Assembly (NCBI GenBank): GCA_964618975.1
Contig: CAZUDI010000007.1
Span: forward strand, 1-64,000
Direction: 5' to 3'
DNA: 64,000 nucleotides
Source of the DNA: CAZUDI01 sp964618975
Lineage (GTDB): Bacteria > Desulfobacterota > Desulfomonilia > UBA1062
Positions 51,117 through 59,569 of this stretch are shown piece by piece. The first letter of the stretch is position 1; every line of letters starts with the position of its first letter. The position numbers and the translations under genes are program-made. A model generated the notes under the pieces. It had not been told where the DNA came from. It saw only the letters and a list, made by a program, of their open reading frames with translations, and did not search any database.

Positions 51117-52301
51117 TCAACCCTTCCATACCCCGGGGATGACGCTGCGGCAGAAGCGGCAGCGTCCTTCGACGATGTGGAAGGCCGGTATCAGGTAACC
51201 CCTGCGTTCCACCAGCAGCCGACCACAGTTGTGGCAGTAGGTGTTGGTACCGGGATGACCAGGGACATTGCCCAGGTACACATAGCGCATACCCTCCTCG
51301 ATGGCCAGTTCGCGCAGACGTTCGAGGGTGGAGACCGGGGTGGGCGGCAGACGGTCGAGCCGGTAGTGGGGGAAGAAGCGCAGAAGGTGCAACGGGCGGT
51401 CCTGGCCCAGATTACCGAGTATCCATCCGCACATGCGCCGCAGCATATCCTCGCCGTCGGTATATCCCGGCACCACCAGGGTGGTGATCTCGAGGTGCAC
51501 ACCCCGCATGGCGAGGACCACGAGGGTACGCTTCACGGGCGCAAGCCGGCCCCCGTTGAGCCTGCGGTAGACTTCATCGTCAAAGGCCTTCAGGTTCACG
51601 TTGGCCGCATCGAGCACCCCGCAGAGTTCAAGCAGCGCGCCGCGGTTGATATAGCCATTGGAGATCCAAAGGTTGGCAATCCCGCGCTCACGGGCAGCGC
51701 GTGCCGTATCCAGCATATACTCGAAGAAGGTGACCGGCTCGGAATAGGTGTAGGCAATCGAGGCGCACTGCGCCCGGCAGGCCTCATGCACCACCTCGCA
51801 CGGGAGAAGTTCGCGGAAACTCACCTCCTCGGGGGTGACCTGTGAGATCTCCCAGTTCTGGCAGTTGAGGCAGCGCAGATTGCAGCCCGCGGCCGCGATC
51901 GAGAAGGCCCGCGTCTGTGGCATGAAATGAAAGAGCGGCTTCTTCTCGATGGGGTCGATGTGCACGGAACAGGGGTTGCCGTAGGTCAGGGTGTAGAGCG
52001 TGCCTTTGTGGTTGACACGCGAACGGCACACACCCCTGTCACCCGGGGAAAGTTTGCAGCTGTGGGGACAGAGGTCGCAGACCACCACACTGCCTTCGAG
52101 CAGACGGTAGTGGGAGGCCTCCTTCGACCATTTCCACAATCGCCTGGGGCCCCCGCCCGTGAAGACCGATCCGGTGATGTCGCTGTCAGCGAACAGGGCG
52201 CTGGGTGCATCCTGTGTGCACCCAGCGGGTGCGAGGGCTCCCGGCGCCAGACATGCGGCGGCACACAGGCGTAAAAATTCACGACGGCTGAGGCTGGCCA
52301 T
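51117..52301 (-). CDS. AmmeMemoRadiSam-type radical SAM enzyme with Tat signal
   Basis: A 394-residue radical SAM protein. The N-terminus MASLSRREFLRLCAAACLAP is a clear twin-arginine signal (SRREFL), and LAPAGC at about residue 28 could be a lipobox. The mature part has the family's cysteine-rich entry CDLCPHSCKL and GVCRSR, the radical SAM motif AAGCNLRCLNCQNWE, and a C-terminal metal ribbon (CHNCGR; CRFCRS). Tat export fits an enzyme folded with Fe-S clusters. It overlaps the membrane spermidine-synthase-like gene by 23 bp and is the third gene of the unit with the Memo-AMMECR1 fusion. The substrate of this widespread family is unknown; an exported version is unusual. Confidence 0.88.
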   Translation of the reverse strand: MASLSRREFLRLCAAACLAPGALAPAGCTQDAPSALFADSDITGSVFTGGGPRRLWKWSKEASHYRLLEGSVVVCDLCPHSCKLSPGDRGVCRSRVNHKGTLYTLTYGNPCSVHIDPIEKKPLFHFMPQTRAFSIAAAGCNLRCLNCQNWEISQVTPEEVSFRELLPCEVVHEACRAQCASIAYTYSEPVTFFEYMLDTARAARERGIANLWISNGYINRGALLELCGVLDAANVNLKAFDDEVYRRLNGGRLAPVKRTLVVLAMRGVHLEITTLVVPGYTDGEDMLRRMCGWILGNLGQDRPLHLLRFFPHYRLDRLPPTPVSTLERLRELAIEEGMRYVYLGNVPGHPGTNTYCHNCGRLLVERRGYLIPAFHIVEGRCRFCRSVIPGVWKG

Positions 52302-54387
52302 GACATAACCCTGTCACCATTATACTGCTCAGTTTGAGGGCGATCAATCCCCCGGTGGCCCCGATAATCCCCAGCAGGGGGATACCGATGGCCGAGGTGA
52401 CCATGGTGCCACAGGCCGCCCCCAGCAGGTCGGCGGCAACGACCCGGCTCATGGCCGGATTGTTGCCGCCCCTGAGAGAAAGCGCCACCGGAAACTGCAG
52501 GCCGCACAGTACCGACAGCAGCCCCCCATAGGCGATGCAACACCCCTGCGGCAGGGAGGCGCCCACCAGGACGAGGCCCGCAATCGACGTTCCCAGTAGG
52601 ATCACGATCAGACCATCGCTCATGAGGAGCACCCTCCTGCCCCGAGCCCGCAACCATTGCCCCAGCAGCGCCCCCGGCAGGAGCCCGGCCAGGAAGACCG
52701 TGACGATCAGCCCGATCTTGAGATAGACATAGCCGTAGAAGATCTGGAAAACAAAGATCACGAGGATCTCGCCGGCCATAGTCGTCCAGCCGGTGGTAAA
52801 AAGGACATACTCCCCTGCACCCATATGCAGGGCATAGCCGATAACGAGGACGGCCGCCGCAAGCAGGAAGGGTATCGGGCGGGTGCCGTGCTTGGCGAAC
52901 CACTGCGCAAACATGTAACGCAGCATGACGGGGGAAAGATCGCGGTTGGGTGTGGCGTGCGCATCCAGGGCGTCTGCGAGATATTGCCGGCGTTCAGCGT
53001 TCACCTCCTGGGTGAAATACCCTTCGATGTACGCGGTCTTGATGCCCCGGGCCGCCAGCAGTTCCGGGATTTCCGGGCTCAGGGGGGCGTCACTGCACAG
53101 GAAGGAGATCTGACGGCCCGGCAGCATGAGCACATGCGGAAACACGTCTCGGACCGTTTTGTACAGACAGGACACCTCACGGCGCTGCGTGGCACCGAGA
53201 TAGTTCTCGTACCCCGAAACGGTGAAGCTCAGCACGCCCCCCTCCCTCAGACGCCGCCGGGCGAGGGTGAAAAACTGTGCGGTGTAGAAACGGTTGAGCA
53301 GGAAGGTGTCGGGATCGGGCAGGTTGAGGATGATGGTGTCATAGGTGTGCGTGGTCGATGCCAGAAAGGCCCGGCCATCGGCGTTGATCACCTCGAGACC
53401 GGGGATCTCTCCGAGCAGACCCAGTGAAAGCTCCACGCGGCTTATGGCCGGGTCGAGCCGGACATACGCCACCCGCGACGGGGCGTATTTGGCAAGCTCC
53501 TCCAGCATGCCGCCTCCGGCGGAGACGAGGAGCACCTCTGCGGGATCGGCGCGCTGGGAAAGGGGGAAATGTATGGCCTCTTCGGCCGCAAAGGTGTTGG
53601 AGCTGCTGTAGAGGGGCACCCCGTTCTCGAACAGGGTGTACTGCCCCTGGTCCCGCAGCACGGTGATGCGTCCATAGCGGGTCTCCTCGTAGTGCACCAG
53701 CTCTCCCTGGCCGGTGGCAAGCGAGGCCTTCTCTGCAGACAGACCCGCCAGGTTCACGCCCAGGACCGCCATCCCCAGGAGCACCCCGGCCCTCCTCGGC
53801 CTGCCGCGCCCGGAGAGCCGCAGGCCACAGGCCATGAGCACAAGATCCGCCACGCAGAGCGCCTGCAACGGGGTCAGCAGGGCCACGAGCACGAACGCAA
53901 AGAGCGCCCCGCCGGTGACGTCGCCGATATTGTCCGTGATATAGACGTGCACACCGGGGTAGGAGGCCTCCTGACGCCGGATGGCGAAGAGGCTCAGGGG
54001 CAACACGAAACCCACCGTGAGGGTATAGGGGGCCAGACATACCAGGGAGAAGGCCACGAGCTTGCCCAAGCCCACCGAGGCCCCGTGCAGGAAGAGGAGT
54101 TCCCTCAGGAGGCGCACGCCCAGGATCTGCAGCACGGGCAGGGCCGCCAGGAGCAGGGTGAGCCGGGCCAGGAGGCCCAGGGGGTCCCGGTGCCTTGAAG
54201 CGGCCTGCGAGAGCAGGGTGCCGATGCCCCCCAGGAGCAGCCATGCACACAGGATCAGCGCGATGACAAACTCGTTGCCCTCGAAAAGGGAGAGAAACTC
54301 GCGGATGGTGTAAAGCTGGGTCGCCACCGAGGAGATCCCCGTGGCCAGGACCACCAGCAGGACATCCCTTTCAGTGCCCCTCTTCAA
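52279..54387 (-). CDS. Membrane-embedded spermidine-synthase-like protein
   Basis: About 700 residues: seven or so N-terminal spans, a soluble Rossmann domain (~230-480) and about seven C-terminal spans. The central domain resembles polyamine synthases (EETRYGRITVLRDQGQYTLF; VLLVSAGGGMLEEL; INADGRAF; YDTIILNLPDPDTFLLNRFYT). The catalytic Asp of the usual VDSSDP is Asn here (LNLPDP) and the SAM-site Glu/Asp pattern is altered, so simple spermidine synthesis is doubtful. The start is unclear: a TTG at 54387 or a GTG at 54354. It overlaps neighbours on both sides by 17 and 23 bp, so the three genes are tightly coupled. Confidence 0.82.
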   Translation of the reverse strand: MKRGTERDVLLVVLATGISSVATQLYTIREFLSLFEGNEFVIALILCAWLLLGGIGTLLSQAASRHRDPLGLLARLTLLLAALPVLQILGVRLLRELLFLHGASVGLGKLVAFSLVCLAPYTLTVGFVLPLSLFAIRRQEASYPGVHVYITDNIGDVTGGALFAFVLVALLTPLQALCVADLVLMACGLRLSGRGRPRRAGVLLGMAVLGVNLAGLSAEKASLATGQGELVHYEETRYGRITVLRDQGQYTLFENGVPLYSSSNTFAAEEAIHFPLSQRADPAEVLLVSAGGGMLEELAKYAPSRVAYVRLDPAISRVELSLGLLGEIPGLEVINADGRAFLASTTHTYDTIILNLPDPDTFLLNRFYTAQFFTLARRRLREGGVLSFTVSGYENYLGATQRREVSCLYKTVRDVFPHVLMLPGRQISFLCSDAPLSPEIPELLAARGIKTAYIEGYFTQEVNAERRQYLADALDAHATPNRDLSPVMLRYMFAQWFAKHGTRPIPFLLAAAVLVIGYALHMGAGEYVLFTTGWTTMAGEILVIFVFQIFYGYVYLKIGLIVTVFLAGLLPGALLGQWLRARGRRVLLMSDGLIVILLGTSIAGLVLVGASLPQGCCIAYGGLLSVLCGLQFPVALSLRGGNNPAMSRVVAADLLGAACGTMVTSAIGIPLLGIIGATGGLIALKLSSIMVTGLCHGQPQPS

Positions 54388-55891
54388 AATACTGTACCTG
54401 GTAGGTTAAGACCTCGAGATCACCCCGCCTCCAGGCATCGGGGGCGAGCCCGGCCTTCAGGCACAGGTGGGTGAGAAACTCCTCCTTGTCGGGCAACTGC
54501 TCCCATACCTGGGGCAGAAAGGTCGCACTGGCGTATCCCTTACGTATGATCACTCCATCGGTGCCCGGCCTGAGCCTCCCGAGCAGATCCTCGCCGTCGG
54601 TGTACGCCAGGGGCTGCGGTTCGCTCAGGATGCTGACCTCGATTGTGACCTTGTCGAGTTCCTGTCTGCCCAGCGGACGGAAGCGGGGATCGTGGAAGGC
54701 GGCATTGACGGCGTTATGCCTGACCCCGTCCACAATGGGCTCACGGCCCTCCAGCGATCCGATGCACCCCCGGAGTTCCCCCTTGATGGTTAGCGTCACA
54801 AAGGTTCCCCGATGCACTGCCAGGGCCTCGTCCGCCAGCCGGAGATCCCCCTCCTGATCCTCCCCACCCCCGAGCCTCTGGGAAATGGTCTGCCGGGCGA
54901 GCCTTAACAGCGCCTGGCCCTGGGCCGCATTGATTGTCTTCTCCATAGCGCACTCCTCGTAAAAGGCGATGGCCGCATAGCCCACCACCCGCTCGCGCGG
55001 GCCGGCGGCATCGCCGCTGGTTGTATAGGATACAAGTTCCGGCCGCCATTGCCGCTCGCTGGCCAGGGCCATCAGCACCTGCAGGGGAACGCTTCCGCAG
55101 GCGCGGTTCTCGCCTCTTTCCAGGGCCCGAGTGTCACCGTCAAGGATGGATGCGATGGTCTCACGGTCGTGCACACGGGCCTGATCAAGGGGCAGATAGT
55201 GCGACAGGTCCGTGCTCACCACCACCAGGGTGTCGTCATCGAGCAGCCCGGAGAGGGCCCCCGCCAGAGCTTCGGCCTCACATCGGCCCACCACGATGGG
55301 GATCAGGCCGAATTCGCCCAGGGTGTGCTGTAAGAACGGCAGGACCACTTCAATGCTGTGCTCGCAGCGCTGTGAGGCCGGGACATCCCGAAACAGCCCT
55401 TCCTGGCTCCTGAGTCGGGCCACATCGGCGTGCAGGGGGATCGTCCCCAGGGGCGTGGCCCAGGCCCGGACCATAGTGAGGGCCGCGCCCTCGAACCCGA
55501 CGCAGTGATCCGGCCCCAAAACGATCACCTTCCCATAACGCCGGCCTTTCAGCTGGCAGGCGCCTCTGGCCGCCGTGAACCCGGAATAGGCATAGCCCGC
55601 ATGCGGCATGACCAGGGCGCACAACCTGCCCCCCTTCGGGGCAGTGGGGCGTGCCCGACCCGCGGCCTTAAACAATCGCTCAAGTTCTCGCTCGAGCCCG
55701 ACCCTGTCGCCCGGGTAGAATCTTCCGGCCGCCACCGGCGCCCTCACAGTCCCAAGGTCTTCACCTTGCGGGCGCTCAATCGGCGGCCGTTCCAGCGTTG
55801 GCTGTCCGGCCCGTGAGTCGGCATTCCGCAGCACGACCGACATACAGACTACAGTCAGGACCGTGAGCAGAAAGGCCTCCCACCTCACCAT
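54371..55891 (-). CDS. Memo-AMMECR1 fusion with N-terminal signal sequence
   Basis: A 506-residue fusion of AmmeMemoRadiSam proteins B and A. Residues ~7-21 (FLLTVLTVVCMSVVL) form a hydrophobic signal or anchor. The Memo domain (~50-315) keeps its metal ligands: His in MPHAGYAYSG, His in VLGPDHCVG and Cys in ENRACGSVPL. The AMMECR1 domain (~316-506) has LRGCIGSLEG and AFHDPRFRPL. GGAGACG precedes the ATG. As first gene of the operon with the membrane and radical SAM proteins, it suggests all three assemble at or outside the inner membrane. Memo and AMMECR1 functions in bacteria are not known. Confidence 0.88.
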   Translation of the reverse strand: MVRWEAFLLTVLTVVCMSVVLRNADSRAGQPTLERPPIERPQGEDLGTVRAPVAAGRFYPGDRVGLERELERLFKAAGRARPTAPKGGRLCALVMPHAGYAYSGFTAARGACQLKGRRYGKVIVLGPDHCVGFEGAALTMVRAWATPLGTIPLHADVARLRSQEGLFRDVPASQRCEHSIEVVLPFLQHTLGEFGLIPIVVGRCEAEALAGALSGLLDDDTLVVVSTDLSHYLPLDQARVHDRETIASILDGDTRALERGENRACGSVPLQVLMALASERQWRPELVSYTTSGDAAGPRERVVGYAAIAFYEECAMEKTINAAQGQALLRLARQTISQRLGGGEDQEGDLRLADEALAVHRGTFVTLTIKGELRGCIGSLEGREPIVDGVRHNAVNAAFHDPRFRPLGRQELDKVTIEVSILSEPQPLAYTDGEDLLGRLRPGTDGVIIRKGYASATFLPQVWEQLPDKEEFLTHLCLKAGLAPDAWRRGDLEVLTYQVQYFEEGH

Positions 55892-56307
55892 GGTCGTCTC
55901 CCCCTGGCACCCGGTGCCGCACGCCCGGACGGCATTTCATCCGGGTTTTCTTCTCCCAGCAGTCTACACCAAATGCGTGCGATATTCCACCCCAGCTCAG
56001 CACTGCAGGTCTCCCGTGAATCACGGATCAGCGGGCGTTCTCGGAGTCCGTCATCAATCATGGGCATGAACCCCAGGGCAAACCCGGGACCCGTCGTGAC
56101 GCCGCAAACAGTAAGGAAATCAGGACAATAGCAATTAAGATGCCGCCAGGCGCTTCGGTCTGGTCTGCCGGAGGGGGCCCTTCCCCCCTGCCCGGGTAGA
56201 AGAGTGATGGCCCCTCTTCGGGAGGACAATGGGGATTCGCCAGGATTCAGACCGAGTGGGTCCTTTTACCTCGAGGGCCTAACGCCCCCCCCCGGAGCAA
56301 CGCTCTG
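55892..56307. other. Intergenic region carrying repeat R7
   Basis: It separates the Memo-AMMECR1 operon from the reductase gene. Apart from R7 (56057-56139) and scattered GC palindromes I see no gene; no convincing promoter for the operon was found. Confidence 0.4.
56057..56139 (+). repeat. Dispersed intergenic repeat, copy R7
   Basis: ATCATGGGCATGAACCCCAG, then GGCAAACCCGGGACCCGTCG, TGACGCCGCAAACAGTAAGG and an AATAGCAATTAAG tail. Head and tail match R1 and R5. Confidence 0.62.
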
Positions 56308-57462
56308 TCAGGATTTCGAGCTGACGAGAAACATGCGCCTGAGCATCTCCTGCTTGAATTCCGCATTGGTCAGAAACCGCTGCACCATGGTGTTGACCTC
56401 GCCAGGGTCCCGGAAGGCCTCTTCCATGACCTTCATATTCTGGAATTTCACGCCCAAGGCGGCCTGCCAGCGTCGGGCGAAACCCGCTAACATCCGAGCG
56501 GAGCAATCGTTGCTGTCGATGGCCTCGATGGCCATCTCGGCCGCCATATGGGCGGTCTCCATGGCCGTGCCGACCCCCTCGCCGGTCAGCGGGAGCACGA
56601 AACTGCCGGCATCGCCGATGAGCATGCAGCCGTCCGTATAGTTCTGCCGCGCCTGTGTCCCGGAGGGCAGCCGCGATCCGCACCATTCACTGATCTGCCG
56701 TGCATTTTTCAGACGTGCGCCATAGGGGCTGGTCCGAGCGAACTGGGTAAAATATTTTGTCAGGTCGGTCCCCAGGGATATCCCGCCCCTCAGTCCCAAA
56801 CCTACGCTGGCGACGCCCTCGCGTTTGCCAGAAGGGAAGATCCAGACATAGCAGGGCAGGACGTTCCGGTCGAAGTGGATCTCGTTGTAGCCTTCCATGG
56901 GCACGTCCTCAAAGTAGCACGACACGGCCATACCGACATGTTCGGGCTCGTCCGGGAACATGTCAATGGCCCGCGCCACCATCGAATTCGCCCCGTCCGC
57001 CCCGATCACAAGGCGGGAACGAAACTCCACATTCTCGTCACGGCAGCGGGCCTTTACACCACATACACAGGCGCCTTCACGGATCACATCGTAAACCCAG
57101 CAGTGCTCCAGCAGCCGTGCCCCCCACCGGAGGGCGGCATTCTTCATGATGTTGTCGAATATCCGTCGCGGGGTGGTGAAGCGTTCGCCCGGGGCGTCCA
57201 GATAGCATCTGGTATAGTCCGGGGCGGTCAGCAGCAGGCCCTTGTTGGGATAGCCGGCCTTCCTGACCTCCTCCAGCGCCCCCAGCTCGGTAACATGGGC
57301 CATGGCAACCTCGGACTGCGAACCGGCACCGGGTTTGTCGCGAGGAAAGGCCTCCTTATCCAGAAGCAGCACCTCGACCCCCGCGCGGCTGAGGTAAGCG
57401 GCGCAGGTCGAACCCGCCGGCCCGGCGCCCACAATGATGACATCGAACGATTCACTCGCCAC
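56308..57462 (-). CDS. Geranylgeranyl-reductase-family FAD oxidoreductase
   Basis: A 384-residue flavoprotein of the GGR group, which reduces prenyl double bonds of lipids, quinones or chlorophyll precursors. FAD motifs are DVIIVGAGPAGSTCAAYLSR, LVIGADGANSMVAR and LIGDAGSFVLPLTGEGVGTAM. The GTG at 57462 is taken as the start because GGGAGAT lies upstream; the frame extends 20 codons further without a ribosome site. It is alone in its transcript. In an anaerobic deltaproteobacterium the likely substrates are menaquinone side chains or isoprenoid lipids; this is inference. Confidence 0.82.
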   Translation of the reverse strand: MASESFDVIIVGAGPAGSTCAAYLSRAGVEVLLLDKEAFPRDKPGAGSQSEVAMAHVTELGALEEVRKAGYPNKGLLLTAPDYTRCYLDAPGERFTTPRRIFDNIMKNAALRWGARLLEHCWVYDVIREGACVCGVKARCRDENVEFRSRLVIGADGANSMVARAIDMFPDEPEHVGMAVSCYFEDVPMEGYNEIHFDRNVLPCYVWIFPSGKREGVASVGLGLRGGISLGTDLTKYFTQFARTSPYGARLKNARQISEWCGSRLPSGTQARQNYTDGCMLIGDAGSFVLPLTGEGVGTAMETAHMAAEMAIEAIDSNDCSARMLAGFARRWQAALGVKFQNMKVMEEAFRDPGEVNTMVQRFLTNAEFKQEMLRRMFLVSSKS

Positions 57463-57692
57463 GGTAAGATCTCCCGGGACAGGGCCGCCCGGACCGCTGT
57501 CTGCCTGGGAGACAGGCCTCACCGGTCCTAGTCACTGACTGTCTTCGCATAACCTGCATGACTTCCCTGCCGAATGTTGCACAAATAACCGCCAGAGGTC
57601 AATCCGACAGTGGCGCTGCGGCCCCCAACCCTTCTCGGCCTGCGATATGAAGGCTTCTGATCAGCGGCACGCATCGAGAAGGGCTTCACCGC

Positions 57693-59096
57693 TCACTCCT
57701 CGTCGCGATAACGCGCGATCTTGGCCAGGAGGGCCTGTCGGGATATCCCCAGCATCCTGGCCGCATGGGTCCGGTTGCCTCCGGTCATGTCGAGGGCCTC
57801 GCCGACAACCATGCGCGAAAAACGCTCCATGAGCCGCTGGTACAGGCCCTCGCCCTGCCGTGCTTCCAGGCAGCCCCGTATCCAGAGGGCCGCCATGTCC
57901 GTGGGCACAACCTCAGCGACAATACCGTCCCGCCCCCTGATCGCCTGCTTAATGGCATGCGCGGAAATGCGCCGCCCCTGGCTGAAAATCAGTGCCTTCT
58001 GCAGGATATTGGAGAGTTCGCGCACATTCCCGGGCCAGTGGTAGTCATGCAGTACGGCCCAGGCATCCTCGCACAATCCGGAATTGACGACCGCCATCTC
58101 CCGCGCATGACGCCTGAGAAAGAAATCCGTCAGCAGTTCGATATCATCCAGGCGTTCCCGCAAGGGGGGCACCCATATGCTCACGACCTTGAGCCGGTAG
58201 TAAAGATCTTCCCGGAACTGCTTCTCCGCCAGGGCCTGCTCCAGGTTGCGGTTGGTGGCCGCCACAATACGCACATCGGCGCCGATGGATTCGTTGCCAC
58301 CCAGACGCTGGAAGCGCTTTTCCTGGATCAGCCGCAGGATCTTGGCCTGGATGGAGAGTGGCATGTCTCCGATTTCATCGAGAAACACCGTGCCACCACG
58401 GGCCGATTCCACCTTGCCGGCATGGCGTCCGACCGCACCGGTGAAGGCCCCCTTCTCGTATCCGAAAAGCTCGCTCTCCAGCAGGCTCTCCGGGATGGAG
58501 ACGCAATCGATCACCTGGAAGGGCCCGTCGGCCCGCGGGCCGTAATGATGGATGGCGCGCGCCACGAGGTCCTTGCCCGTTCCGGATTCGCCGCGGATCA
58601 GGACGTTCACGCTGTTGGAGGCTACCCGGCCGATGGACTTATAGACCTCCAGCATGGCCGGGCTCTGGCCGATGATGGCGTCCGAGGACGGCATGTCGAG
58701 ACCCGGGGTAGCCTCGCAACGGGGCCCAAGGAAGGCCCGGGCCTCCAGGGCCTGATCGATCAGATTTATGATCTCGATAATCCTGAAAGGCTTGAGCACA
58801 TATTCGAGGGCCCCTAGTTTCATAGCCTGGATGGCGGTCTCGGTGGATGCCAAGGTCGACAGGATGATGGCCGGGAGGGCGGGGGCAAGATCCCGGATAC
58901 GCGCATAGACATCGAGACCGCTCATATCCGGCAGGCCGGCCTCCAGCAGGACCAGGTCCGGCAAAGCAGACCGAAGCTGCCTCAGGCCCTCCTCTCCGCT
59001 GGAGGCCTCGCGGACGTCATGTCCCTTGACGGACAAGGCCTGCGCCAGATTCTGGCGCAAGGTGCAATCATCGTCAATGATCAGAACCATACTCAC
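57693..59096 (-). CDS. NtrC-family sigma-54 activator with Glu at the phospho-acceptor site
   Basis: A 467-residue receiver-AAA+-HTH regulator. The receiver has its acidic pair (LIIDDDCTL) and Lys (VLKPF), but the acceptor Asp is replaced: LVLLEAGLPDMSG, Glu at residue 52 (codon GAG at 58941-58943). In enteric NtrC the same Asp-to-Glu change gives phosphorylation-independent activity. The AAA+ domain is complete (GESGTGKDLVARAIHHY, GAFTGA, FLDEIGDMP) and the Fis-type HTH is NRTHAARMLGISRQALLAKI. No kinase gene is adjacent. The GTG at 59096 has GAGGGG eight bases upstream. Targets may include the sigma-54 promoters at 61669 and 47416. Confidence 0.9.
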   Translation of the reverse strand: MSMVLIIDDDCTLRQNLAQALSVKGHDVREASSGEEGLRQLRSALPDLVLLEAGLPDMSGLDVYARIRDLAPALPAIILSTLASTETAIQAMKLGALEYVLKPFRIIEIINLIDQALEARAFLGPRCEATPGLDMPSSDAIIGQSPAMLEVYKSIGRVASNSVNVLIRGESGTGKDLVARAIHHYGPRADGPFQVIDCVSIPESLLESELFGYEKGAFTGAVGRHAGKVESARGGTVFLDEIGDMPLSIQAKILRLIQEKRFQRLGGNESIGADVRIVAATNRNLEQALAEKQFREDLYYRLKVVSIWVPPLRERLDDIELLTDFFLRRHAREMAVVNSGLCEDAWAVLHDYHWPGNVRELSNILQKALIFSQGRRISAHAIKQAIRGRDGIVAEVVPTDMAALWIRGCLEARQGEGLYQRLMERFSRMVVGEALDMTGGNRTHAARMLGISRQALLAKIARYRDEE

Positions 59097-59418
59097 GTGG
59101 CCAACCCCTCATGCTGTGTCAGGCAAGGATACCGATCACCTGCATTCCGATGGCGAGAGTCCGTCCCTGCTGAGGGACTACCACAGCCGGGGCAAATCTT
59201 CAATCATGGCATCACCGCGGGGAACACGCCCCGCGGCGGACCCGTGCCCCCCTTGTCCGTCTGTTTTTTTCAGTGACAGCAATGAGGTGCTTATGGTAAA
59301 ATATTCTTTTGGTTTGGGAATAAATGCAGGCCACAAGGGCATGCCCCCATACCGACAATATGTACTGAAATGCAGTAAGGAGAAACCAACCCCAGGGAAT
59401 CGGCACCGAAAAATGCGC
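59097..59418. other. Intergenic region upstream of the FadL promoter
   Basis: It holds a short GTCCCT-GCTG-AGGGAC hairpin near 59164 and an AT-rich stretch from about 59280. A 67-codon open frame at 59293-59496 overlaps the promoter and has no recognisable product. Confidence 0.4.
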
Positions 59419-59447
59419 TTGACAGGTTTTCTTCGTCAATATATATT
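59419..59447 (+). promoter_or_regulatory. Strong sigma-70 promoter for the FadL-like gene
   Basis: Perfect TTGACA, 17-base spacer, TATATT. The leader is about 115 bases and contains a CGCCGGC/GCCGGCG hairpin near 59507-59540. Confidence 0.8.
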
Positions 59448-59569
59448 AACATTATTTATTATAGTTAACGTTGTTATTGTTTTCGATGTCATTTAATCCC
59501 AGCTATGCCGCCGGCCTGTTCACGGATCAGCGCCGGCGTTGAAGTGAATATGCAAGGGGAGGATACGGT

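Noticed and set aside
59293..59496. 67-codon open frame with a hydrophobic tail
   Set aside because: The strong FadL promoter lies inside it, codon use is unlike the neighbours and no ribosome site or homologue is recognised.
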